Of a DNA stretch of 64,000 nt, positions 50,822 through 58,890 are shown piece after piece; the first letter of the stretch is position 1, and each line of letters begins with the position of its first letter. This DNA is from Bacteroidota bacterium (lineage in GTDB: Bacteria; Bacteroidota; Ignavibacteria; UBA10030; UBA6906): NCBI GenBank assembly GCA_019637975.1, contig JAHBUR010000014.1, forward strand, positions 26,001 through 90,000. Direction: 5' to 3'. A model generated the notes under the pieces. That model ran no database searches and was not told the DNA's origin. It saw only the letters and a program-made list of their open reading frames with translations. Made by a program: the position numbers and the translations under genes.

Positions 50822-52689
50822 CTGATGTAGATGAGTTTTCTTGTACTCACGTGTTTGTTGTCGGCCGTTAGCGTGTAGAGATACACGCCGCTCGGCAGAT
50901 TTGCTGCGTTGAAGAGAGTGGTGTGTTCGCCGGCTCGCATTTTGCCTTTGACAAGCATGGCGACTTCCTGCCCGAGCATGTCACAAACCCGCAGCATAAT
51001 ATGCATTTCCCGATTCAAAGTGAACGCAATTGTTGTCGATGGGTTGAACGGGTTCGGATAATTTTGATGAAGGGTAATCGTTGCCGGAACCATTGCTTCA
51101 TCCGGCTTCACGTCCGTTACAGCAACCGTCTGCGCGTTCATCACAACGGGTCGTGATTTGCCGCGACGGTTCCACGAGGCGTACAAACTGTCGCCCCATC
51201 GTCGCCAGTCTTGCGTATTACCGACGTTCTCATCCCGCAAGAATGTGATATACTCCTTGCTCGACGTCTGGTAGTAGAGGGTCGCCGTTATGTTTGCCAC
51301 GCTCGCAGGCATCGTGTACGCGGTGATGTCCCAGTACTGTTCATCGGCGTACGCGTACGCAACCGGCTCGGCTTTGTGTGATGCAAAAGCAGCGTTCGCA
51401 AAGCCGCGTGGCGGAATCCGGTTATCGGAGTAAATGGTATCGTTGAGCACGAAGTGAAACGATGGCCCCGGTGTCAACGCATACTGAATTGCCCGCGCAA
51501 CAGTGAGTCCGGGTTTCGTTTCATAAATCTTTGCTTGTGCATCATGCGTTAACTCGGCAGTCTCGAAGTTGTACGCGCCTGATTGAAAGACAGTGTCTCC
51601 GTTTGCATTCCTCCCTACAATATTCAACCACATGCGTCGCCCTTCCGGATAGCCGGTCGGCAACTTGTGTCCGGTAAGATTCGTGATTCGAACGGTTGCT
51701 GTAACAGTATCACTATGACGATAGGCGTTGGCTTCAAGCGTCGCAGCACGTTGCAGAGTCTGAACAGCCCGCTGCTTGCTTGCGGACAGCCGGGCAGTGT
51801 CAAGGCCTGTCGTCCAGAAATCCGGAAGAATATCCTGTAAGAATGTATTCCCTCCCGTCATATCGTGTTTCGGAATGTCAGGCCGGAACGGCGCCATCGG
51901 CAAATTCGATCCGTACCCGGGCTGGTGCGGCATGTGACACGATTGGCAGTTGCCCGATTGTCCTTGTTGTACGTACCAGCTCATCTTCCATTCACTGTAC
52001 GTTCTTTCAATCGGACCGTATTCGTGAGGTGATTGTGTCGTCGAGTTCTGCGCGTAGAGCGGATTGCTCACATTATGACAGACGCCGCAGAATTCGGAGG
52101 TTCGATAGAATGTGTCGGCCTGATTTGTGTGGAATGTCGCGATGGCATCTGCAAACGGGCCGCGCTTCGGATTGCGCGGCACTTGTGCGACGAACATTCC
52201 GTTTCCGTAACCGGGAACCGGCGGGTTTGCTGTGGAGTCGGGCAGCAACGGGTCCTTCATCCGGTGGCAGAAATCGCATTGCACCCCGTTGAGATCGTTC
52301 CCGATCAAGCCCTCGCCGGTTGGCGGATTAGATCGTCCTTCGAGCCAACCGGATGGTGAATGACAACGAATGCAGTATTCGCCAACACCGTTGATATACT
52401 TGTTTGCAACAGCCATTGTAGCGTAGAACAACGGATCACGGGCTGATTGCCCCATCGGACTTCCATGCCAATCCGCTGTGATTGAAACAGGGAATCCGGT
52501 TGTTTGCGTTTGATGACAGTTCTGGCACATCGTGTAAGCTTCAAACGTCTGCACAACGCCGGGTTGTGTTCCGGGGAGGAAGATGCTGGCCAATCGCGGG
52601 TTACCGTTTCCGCGCAGCGAGAATCCGAGAGACACAAACACAGCAATAGCAAGGCTGAAGAGAATGAAAAGAGAACGTACGTTTTTCAT
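50818..52689 (-). CDS. Pentahaem cytochrome c with T9SS sorting domain
   Basis: From ATG 52689 the protein has 623 residues: a signal peptide, then five CxxCH haem sites (CQNCH, CIRCH, CDFCH, CGVCH, CQSCH) within the first 265 residues, as in cytochrome c554/NapC-NrfH-related multihaem folds. A beta-rich middle part follows, and the last 80 residues form a type A T9SS sorting domain (NYPNPFNPSTTIAF, RVCDMLGQEVAML, SGVYLYTLTAD, RKLIYIR). Haem attachment needs the periplasmic cytochrome c machinery, so it is probably folded there and then exported or retained at the cell surface by the T9SS. Possible role: extracellular electron exchange. Confidence 0.88.
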   Translation of the reverse strand: MKNVRSLFILFSLAIAVFVSLGFSLRGNGNPRLASIFLPGTQPGVVQTFEAYTMCQNCHQTQTTGFPVSITADWHGSPMGQSARDPLFYATMAVANKYINGVGEYCIRCHSPSGWLEGRSNPPTGEGLIGNDLNGVQCDFCHRMKDPLLPDSTANPPVPGYGNGMFVAQVPRNPKRGPFADAIATFHTNQADTFYRTSEFCGVCHNVSNPLYAQNSTTQSPHEYGPIERTYSEWKMSWYVQQGQSGNCQSCHMPHQPGYGSNLPMAPFRPDIPKHDMTGGNTFLQDILPDFWTTGLDTARLSASKQRAVQTLQRAATLEANAYRHSDTVTATVRITNLTGHKLPTGYPEGRRMWLNIVGRNANGDTVFQSGAYNFETAELTHDAQAKIYETKPGLTVARAIQYALTPGPSFHFVLNDTIYSDNRIPPRGFANAAFASHKAEPVAYAYADEQYWDITAYTMPASVANITATLYYQTSSKEYITFLRDENVGNTQDWRRWGDSLYASWNRRGKSRPVVMNAQTVAVTDVKPDEAMVPATITLHQNYPNPFNPSTTIAFTLNREMHIMLRVCDMLGQEVAMLVKGKMRAGEHTTLFNAANLPSGVYLYTLTADNKHVSTRKLIYIR

Positions 52690-52814
52690 GGTTGATGAAT
52701 CCTGATAGTTGGGAATTTCAATCGGGGAAGAATTTGTGTGGAAAGGAACAAGCGAACATCCGCCCGGTGCCGCAGCTCCCAATTGAAGAGGGAGATAACG
52801 CTGCGCGGGTTCTG

Positions 52815-53669
52815 CTACTTCAGACGGCTTGTGTTGGCCATTCTTTTGCGTAGGGCCTTGTAATCTATCTCACGCTTTTCGTTGAAGGCGTTGATCCCTT
52901 CTTTGATCTCTTCAGCGGAAGTATGCACTGTAAGCCAATCCCGCAAATGTCCGATGGTGAGCGACCAGGAGAAGTCGCGCCAGAAATTGAGTTGCTGCTT
53001 CGTGTAGCGAGTACACTCCGGCAATTTGTTGACGAGTTTCTCCGCCATCTCCTCAACGGCTTTGTCGAGCTTTTTGCGGGGAACAACTTGATTGACGAGG
53101 CCCCACTCCAGCGCCTTTTTGATGGGGATTTTCTCGTTTAACAAAAGGACTTCGCGAGCCCGGCGGTCGCCGATGATCAGAGGGAGCCATTGCGTTGCAC
53201 CCGCAGCGGCAACGCTTCCACGCGATGTGCCCGCGTGACCGATGTAAATATCGTCGGCTGCAACCGCCAGATCGCAAGACATCTGCAATTCATTTCCTCC
53301 CCCTACAACCATGCCGTTCAAGCGGGCAATAGTCGGTTTTCCGATGTTGCGGAGCCGTTCAAACGTTTCCATGAACACGCCCATCCATTTATAGAAATCG
53401 TTCGGCGTTTCGAGGAATTCTTCCTTCCACTCCTTCATGTCGGCGCCTGTGCAGAAGGCCTTATCGCCGGCACCTGTTACAATGAGAACCGCGACCTCAT
53501 CATCCCACGCTGCATCCTGGAATGCCGCCTGTAACTCGCGAAGCGTATCAACATTGAGGCAATTGTAGACCTCAGGGCGATTGATGGTGATGGTCGCACG
53601 CCAGTTGCCTTTGGCGTAGAGGATGTTCTTGAAGTTGAGTTCATGGGGAGATTTTCCGGTGTACGCCAT
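52815..53669 (-). CDS. Enoyl-CoA hydratase/isomerase family protein
   Basis: The ATG at 53669 behind GAGGAGTA gives 284 residues of crotonase fold: GDKAFCTGADMKEW and GMVVGGGNELQMSCD for the oxyanion hole. Near the third motif it reads GTSRGSVAAAGATQWLP, unlike the AG-GTQRL block of fatty acid hydratases. That resembles ring-opening or hydrolase members (BadI, Oah types), but substrate cannot be fixed. It is shorter than the frame, which could start upstream; the chosen start has the ribosome site. Its ATG overlaps the EthD stop by one base (TAATG). A role in a degradation step with the EthD protein is inferred. Confidence 0.78.
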   Translation of the reverse strand: MAYTGKSPHELNFKNILYAKGNWRATITINRPEVYNCLNVDTLRELQAAFQDAAWDDEVAVLIVTGAGDKAFCTGADMKEWKEEFLETPNDFYKWMGVFMETFERLRNIGKPTIARLNGMVVGGGNELQMSCDLAVAADDIYIGHAGTSRGSVAAAGATQWLPLIIGDRRAREVLLLNEKIPIKKALEWGLVNQVVPRKKLDKAVEEMAEKLVNKLPECTRYTKQQLNFWRDFSWSLTIGHLRDWLTVHTSAEEIKEGINAFNEKREIDYKALRKRMANTSRLK

Positions 53670-53974
53670 TACTCCTCTTCCCCGATAAATACGGTTACGA
53701 TATCGGCGGCGAAGCTCATCAAATCCCGCGCTACCGCTTTGCCTTCCTTGGAAACAAGTGCTGCGTCCATTGCATCTTTGTTGTCGAAATACATCTCGCA
53801 CATCAGATGGAACTTTGTTTCCCCGATGGGCGCCCCTGTAATGCGGGTGATTTCCAGCTTGCGCAATCCCGGATACTGTTTCACGAGCGGGGTATGGATC
53901 TCTGCATAGTGCTTGTCGAATTCCGCAACATCGGCAGGCTTGCGGTAGAGGGCAATCAGTTTCGTCATGGACAT
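53669..53974 (-). CDS. EthD-family protein (ferredoxin-like fold)
   Basis: The 101-residue protein has the EthD/dimeric alpha-beta barrel pattern: ALYRKPADVAEFDKHYAEIHTPLVKQYPGL with the typical FDxHYxxxHxPL core, then LEITRITGAP and FHLMCEMYFDNKDAMDAAL. Such proteins form dimers and act with degradation enzymes, some as monooxygenase accessory proteins. It ends on the start codon of the enoyl-CoA hydratase gene (TAATG), so the two are coupled. The pair may be part of a ring or ether degradation step; no monooxygenase is near. Confidence 0.83.
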   Translation of the reverse strand: MSMTKLIALYRKPADVAEFDKHYAEIHTPLVKQYPGLRKLEITRITGAPIGETKFHLMCEMYFDNKDAMDAALVSKEGKAVARDLMSFAADIVTVFIGEEE

Positions 53975-54237
53975 TCCTTGATTCTGGTGAAGTGGTTGGG
54001 AAATATACCCAAGCGTCCGCGCAGAAGCAACGACGTTCGCTGAATTAGGAGATGGCTAAAATCTTCAACCAACTGACTACTATCGCGCAGTGGTGAGGCC
54101 GGTGTTCTTCATCTTCAATCTCATCTCATTGGCACAACTCCCTATGCCGCAATACCGGCATGAGGCGGGCGGCGGTCACCTGTGTTGGCATTTGGTTTGG
54201 AGGAGATTTCCCAAACTTGAAAGGCAACCGAAACTGC

Positions 54238-55053
54238 ATGCCACTTCACACGCAACACTTGCGGATAGTGGTGGTGGGGATTGAGGCGAGCATCAAAGTA
54301 CTGAGAACCCTTCTTGCCGCAGGGGGCTCGGCCGGTTGCCGGTTGTATCATGTGCAGCAACCCGCGGAACTGATTTCCCTTTCTTCTGATCATCCATTCA
54401 ACCTGATTGTCTTTGTTGAGTCAAGCCGGAACAGCGTGGATCTTTCTTTTCTTGGCCTGATACGTGAACATCACCCGGCCGTTCCGACCGTGATACTGAA
54501 TGAGAGAGATCCTGAAGAAGTCCGCACAAGCGCATTGCGGCAAGGTGTGCGTGAGGCTTTGCTGAACACGTTGGTGGCGGATGACGCTGTTGCTGCGGCA
54601 GAAGACCGCGGGAACTTAAGACGGATGGATGCCGCCGCCACACCACAAGGCAACTTCGAGCAAGTCGCGCAAATGCTGCAAAGTAATCACATTCCCGAAC
54701 AGATAGTGCTTTCACCGGAGCGGCTTGGCTTGAAACCGCTCAGTGAAACCATGCCGTATAAGTTTCTCGAGTTGGTCAGAAGCTACGGCAACGTTCTTGT
54801 TCATGCAGCAGGCCGCTCCGCAAACACCCGGGGAGCGTTCAGCGGGCATAGTGTGTCACTGAAATTACAGTTCCTCGCTTCGGACTTGGGGGATCTGAAG
54901 GCAGGGGTGCGGGATGTTCTTGATCTTCACACCAAAGCTGTTGAAGGCAAACCGTCAAACACGATCCCGAAGGAGCAGTCCCGACAAATACTGCTCGAGC
55001 TTGTTACGGATCTTGTGTCCTACTATCGGCAAGCAGCGGATTCCCTCCGGTGA
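54238..55053 (+). CDS. Pseudo-receiver protein with C-terminal helical domain
   Basis: From the ATG at 54238 there are 271 residues. The first 115 resemble a receiver domain: a first strand LRIVVVGIE, LIVFVESSRNSVDLSFLGLIRE, PTVILNERDPEEVRTSALRQGVREALL. The phospho-acceptor position reads VFVES without a clear Asp, and the usual acidic pair is absent, so it is probably not phosphorylated. The C-terminal part (KFLELVRSYGNVLVHAAGRSAN and an all-helical tail) is unassigned. It stands alone, with 263 gene-free bases before it. The ATG at 54238 is chosen because the frame's earlier part has no conserved features. Confidence 0.65.
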   Translation: MPLHTQHLRIVVVGIEASIKVLRTLLAAGGSAGCRLYHVQQPAELISLSSDHPFNLIVFVESSRNSVDLSFLGLIREHHPAVPTVILNERDPEEVRTSALRQGVREALLNTLVADDAVAAAEDRGNLRRMDAAATPQGNFEQVAQMLQSNHIPEQIVLSPERLGLKPLSETMPYKFLELVRSYGNVLVHAAGRSANTRGAFSGHSVSLKLQFLASDLGDLKAGVRDVLDLHTKAVEGKPSNTIPKEQSRQILLELVTDLVSYYRQAADSLR

Positions 55054-55169
55054 ACGGATAGTCGTCGAGAATTGGTAGTCTCGACTTTCGTTTCTCTCCG
55101 AAATTTCCGATCTTCGAATCAATCACACCGGTCACCGGTTGTATTCTTTCAACGAAAAAGGGCTTCCCG

Positions 55170-57362
55170 ATGAAACACCATCGCTGGGGCGTTCTGCCTC
55201 TTCTTCTGTTGTTAATCGTACCGATGCTGCACGCTCAACGCGGCGCGACGGTTCGCTGGTCGAAAGACGGCAACGGATTCTACACGAATGACAGTACAGG
55301 GATTGTGCTCACCAGCCTGCCTTCACAGAAGCGAAGTATTATTATTCCGCAGAAGGCCCTTGTGCCCGCGGGGAAGGATAAGCCGCTTGTGTTGCGCAAC
55401 TACTTCTTCTCTGCCGACAACAAGAGCCTCCTCATTTACACCAATACCAAACGTGTGTGGCGGTACGAAACACGGGGCGACTATTGGGTTCTCGATATCC
55501 GGGCGGGAAAACTCCGGCAATTGGGTGAGGGACTTTCCCCATCGTCATTGATGTTTGCCAAATTCTCACCCGACGGAAACAGCGTTGCCTATGTTTTCGA
55601 GCGGAATGTTTTTGTCGAGAATGTCGCGACCGGCGAGCGGAAGCAGTTGACGCAAACCGATGGCTCAAAGAAACTCATCAACGGCACGTTCGATTGGGCA
55701 TACGAGGAAGAATTGGATTGTCGTGACGGCTTCCGTTGGAGCCCCGACGGCAAGCGCATTGCCTACTGGCAGGTGGATGCCAATTCCGTCCGCGATTTTC
55801 TGATGATCAATAATACGGATTCCATCTATTCGTTTGTTGTTCCCGTGGAATATCCAAAAGTCGGAGAGACCCCCTCGCCCGTCAGGATTGGTGTTGTTGA
55901 TGCTGCAGGCGGAGATACAAGATGGATGAACGTGCCGGGCGATCCGCATCAACAGTACATTCCGCGCATGGAGTGGGCCGGCACAACCGAGCTTGTTCTA
56001 CAGATTCTGAACCGAAAACAAAACGCCACAACCTTGATGTATGCCGATATCAAGACAGGAACCTGTTCGGCGTTCTATGCGGAAGCAGACACGGCCTGGA
56101 TTGACACGAAATCCAACTGGAACGGCGGGGAAACAACATCATGGGATTGGATCAACGGCGGGAAAGAATTCTTGTGGGGAAGCGAAAAGGGCGGGTGGCG
56201 ACAACTCTACAGAATAGGGCGGGATGGTAAAACCGAAAGGCTCGTCACACCGGATCCGTTCGATCTCATCTCACTCACGCATGTTGATGAGTCGACGGGC
56301 GTTGTGTATTTCATAGCCTCCCCTGATAATGCAACGCAGCGTTATCTCTATCGTGTTCCGCTCAACGGTAAGCAATCAGCGCAAAGGGTTTCTCCGCCCG
56401 ATCAGGAGGGAACGCACAGCTACGACATTTCGCCGAACGGCAAGTTTGCGCTTCACACATTCTCAAACCACTACACGCCGACCGCCCGTGAATGGATTTC
56501 GTTGCCCTCCCACAAACCGCTTGAGCCGGATTCCGCCATCTCCCGCAAAATCTCGGCGGAAGCAAAGAAGAACTCAAATATCGAATTCTTCAGAATTACG
56601 ACTGATGATGGCGTTGAAGTTGACGGTTGGATGGCGAAGCCGCATAACTTTGATCGAACTAAAAAGTACCCTGTCTTGTTCCTTGTGTACACCGAGCCCG
56701 CCGGACAAACTGTTGTGAACAGGTGGGGAATGGGGCGGCTGCAGCACTATTCGGGTGACCTTGCGGCGGATGGGTACATCTATATGTCGCTCGACAATCG
56801 CGGAACTCCCGCTCCGAAGGGAAAAGCGTGGCGCAAGGCTATTTACCGCAAAATTGGCATTGTCAACATCCGTGATCAGGCGATGGCAGCAAAGAAGGTG
56901 TTCGAGTGGCCGTTCATTGACACGAGTCGAATTGCCTTGTGGGGTCATAGCGGAGGCGGTTCTGCCACATTGAATCTGCTTTTCCAATACCCCGATATGT
57001 ACAAAACCGGAATTTCGATGGCGGCCGTTACGAATCAACTCACATACGATAATATCTACCAGGAACGCTTCATGGGAATCCCGCAGGAAAACCGTGAGGA
57101 TTTCATCAACGGTTCACCGGTTACCTATGCGAAAAATTTTCAGGGCAACCTTCTGTACATTCACGGCACGGGAGATGACAATGTTCACTATCAGAATGCA
57201 GAATTGCTCATCAATGAAATGGTGAAACATAATAAACAATTTCAATTCATGCCCTATCCGAACCGCTCGCACGGCATTGGCGAGGGAGAGGGGACACGGA
57301 AACATATCTCGACGCTGTTCACGAATTTCCTCCGGCAACACTGTCCTCCCGGCGGCAGATAA
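55170..57362 (+). CDS. Dipeptidyl-peptidase IV, S9 family serine peptidase
   Basis: The 730-residue protein has a signal peptide (ending MLHAQ), a DPPIV N-terminal eight-bladed propeller (TFDWAYEEELDCRDGFRW is its hallmark double-Glu segment), and an alpha/beta-hydrolase domain with catalytic Ser594 in WGHSGGG (family usually GWSYGG), Asp669 in HGTGDDNVH and His701 in NRSHGIG. It removes X-Pro dipeptides from peptide N-termini in the periplasm or at the surface. The Tyr of the nucleophile elbow is replaced by Gly. The gene is preceded by a 116-base gap and followed closely by the haem-binding gene. Confidence 0.9.
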   Translation: MKHHRWGVLPLLLLLIVPMLHAQRGATVRWSKDGNGFYTNDSTGIVLTSLPSQKRSIIIPQKALVPAGKDKPLVLRNYFFSADNKSLLIYTNTKRVWRYETRGDYWVLDIRAGKLRQLGEGLSPSSLMFAKFSPDGNSVAYVFERNVFVENVATGERKQLTQTDGSKKLINGTFDWAYEEELDCRDGFRWSPDGKRIAYWQVDANSVRDFLMINNTDSIYSFVVPVEYPKVGETPSPVRIGVVDAAGGDTRWMNVPGDPHQQYIPRMEWAGTTELVLQILNRKQNATTLMYADIKTGTCSAFYAEADTAWIDTKSNWNGGETTSWDWINGGKEFLWGSEKGGWRQLYRIGRDGKTERLVTPDPFDLISLTHVDESTGVVYFIASPDNATQRYLYRVPLNGKQSAQRVSPPDQEGTHSYDISPNGKFALHTFSNHYTPTAREWISLPSHKPLEPDSAISRKISAEAKKNSNIEFFRITTDDGVEVDGWMAKPHNFDRTKKYPVLFLVYTEPAGQTVVNRWGMGRLQHYSGDLAADGYIYMSLDNRGTPAPKGKAWRKAIYRKIGIVNIRDQAMAAKKVFEWPFIDTSRIALWGHSGGGSATLNLLFQYPDMYKTGISMAAVTNQLTYDNIYQERFMGIPQENREDFINGSPVTYAKNFQGNLLYIHGTGDDNVHYQNAELLINEMVKHNKQFQFMPYPNRSHGIGEGEGTRKHISTLFTNFLRQHCPPGGR

Positions 57363-57392
57363 TCCTATATATCACAACTGTTCTTATCAATC

Positions 57393-57872
57393 ATGAAATT
57401 TTTGAAAATCGTTTTCGTATTACTTGCGGTGGCGTTTGTCGGGGCACAATTCTTCCGTCCTCCAAAAAATGAGGATGGTGACAGCCATTCGGGATTTCTC
57501 GCGAAGTTTGCCGTTCCGGTAGATGTGGAAGATATTCTGCGGACTTCCTGTTTCGATTGCCACAGTAACACAACGCGCTATCCGTGGTACGCGGAAATTC
57601 AACCGGCGGGCTGGTTTCTCAATCAACACATCGTGGATGCAAAGCGTCATCTGAACTTTTCGCAATTCGACAAGTATCGCGTACGCCTGCAACATCACAA
57701 ATTCGAGGAGATCGCCGAACAGGTGGAGGCGGGAGAGATGCCCCTTGCCTCATACACATTGCTGCATTGGGATGCCAAGCTATCGGCGGGAGAACGGGAA
57801 CGACTCATTGCGTGGGCGGACGCTCAACGCAAGACTCTTGAGGAGATCTACCCCGATAGTCTCGGTTTTTAG
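57393..57872 (+). CDS. Haem-binding (haem_bd) domain protein
   Basis: The 159-residue protein has an N-terminal membrane anchor or signal (FLKIVFVLLAVAFVGAQFF) and the haem_bd pattern CFDCHSNTTRYPWYAEIQPAGW, here CFDCH followed by the conserved YPWY and PAGWF. Single-haem domains of this type are attached to the membrane and may help in periplasmic redox or c-type haem handling. It starts 30 bases after the peptidase stop. Function is inferred only from the domain. Confidence 0.85.
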   Translation: MKFLKIVFVLLAVAFVGAQFFRPPKNEDGDSHSGFLAKFAVPVDVEDILRTSCFDCHSNTTRYPWYAEIQPAGWFLNQHIVDAKRHLNFSQFDKYRVRLQHHKFEEIAEQVEAGEMPLASYTLLHWDAKLSAGERERLIAWADAQRKTLEEIYPDSLGF

Positions 57873-57891
57873 GAAAAGCCAGAACGCGGCG

Positions 57892-58311
57892 CTACAAGAG
57901 ATTGAACTTCCTGTCCAGACTGAAGCGTCCCGCGCCAAGAAAAACGAGAGCAAGAACCGCGATACCCACTTCAACCGGATGCGCGTTATTTCCCATGAAC
58001 GAGCCCGCCCTTGCGAAAACGCTTAACGAAGCGACAACCATCACGAACGCAAGGGCAATGCTTGCAGGCCTGACATACAGGCCAATAACGAGAAGCAGCC
58101 CGCCAACAAACTCAGTACCTCCCGCCAACAAACCCCAGACTTGCGGGGCGAAATCGATGCCGAGGTTCTTCATCGCGCCGCCGACCCGCGTCCAGCGTTC
58201 AGGCCCTTCGATGAGTTTCGGCCAACCATGGGCAACCATAAACATGATGCCGAGTCCGGCGCGGAGGATGAGCAGGCCAAGGTCGGTGTATGTGTTCAAT
58301 GATTTGAGCAT
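57892..58311 (-). CDS. DoxX-family membrane protein
   Basis: The 139-residue protein has four predicted helices with the DoxX pattern: LLILRAGLGIMFMVAHGWPKL in helix 1 (written here as AGLGIMFMVAHGWPKL), GTEFVGGLLLVIGLYVRPAS, ALAFVMVVASLSVFARAG and GIAVLALVFLGAGRFSLD. DoxX relatives link to quinol or thiol redox chemistry. It is encoded convergent to the haem-binding gene and near the DCC protein, both of redox type. The role here is inferred from family alone. Confidence 0.87.
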   Translation of the reverse strand: MLKSLNTYTDLGLLILRAGLGIMFMVAHGWPKLIEGPERWTRVGGAMKNLGIDFAPQVWGLLAGGTEFVGGLLLVIGLYVRPASIALAFVMVVASLSVFARAGSFMGNNAHPVEVGIAVLALVFLGAGRFSLDRKFNLL

Positions 58312-58359
58312 TGTGAAAACCGGCTGCTAATGTGAAAGAAATCTCCATTGTGGCGTACG

Positions 58360-58809
58360 ATGATTTCAACTTCTGAACGTGACGCAGAGTTCCGTGCCAT
58401 GACCGGGTTTCAAGGAAAGAACATCATTCTGTTCGATGGCGTCTGTAATTTGTGCGTCGGGAGCGTGCAGTTTGTGCTGAAACGTGACACACGAAATCTC
58501 TTTCTGTTCGCTTCGATGCAAAGCCGGTCAGGACAGGAAATGCTTCGCCATTTCAATCTTTCCGCTGACGTGTTCAATTCCTTTCTTTTGATTGAAAGCG
58601 GGCGTGTGTATCACCGTTCAACGGCAGCGTTGCGGGTTGTGAAGAATCTTGGTGGCGCATGGCCGCTTCTATTCTGCCTCTTTCCTGTGCCCCGTGTTGT
58701 TCGAGACGGAGTGTATGATTGGATTGCCAGAAACAGATACCGATGGTTTGGTAGGAAAGATGAATGCTGGCTCCCCACCCCGGAGTTGAAAAATCGGTTT
58801 CTTGATTAG
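58360..58809 (+). CDS. DCC-family thiol-disulphide oxidoreductase (DUF393)
   Basis: The ATG at 58360 gives 149 residues; a TTG four codons earlier is possible. The family signature DGVCNLCVGSVQF (D-G-x-C-x-x-C) lies near residue 25 and is followed by FLFASMQSRSG and the C-terminal WIARNRYRWFGR. DCC proteins are predicted thioredoxin-like oxidoreductases with a CxxC-like pair. It is close to the DoxX gene but divergent from it, suggesting a shared redox role. Substrate unknown. Confidence 0.86.
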   Translation: MISTSERDAEFRAMTGFQGKNIILFDGVCNLCVGSVQFVLKRDTRNLFLFASMQSRSGQEMLRHFNLSADVFNSFLLIESGRVYHRSTAALRVVKNLGGAWPLLFCLFPVPRVVRDGVYDWIARNRYRWFGRKDECWLPTPELKNRFLD

Positions 58810-58890
58810 TTGGCACAACAACACCTGCCTGCCGGTATAGAATTTCCCTCCGTTTTTGGCTACCATTAACACATATTATTTCCAAAAAGC

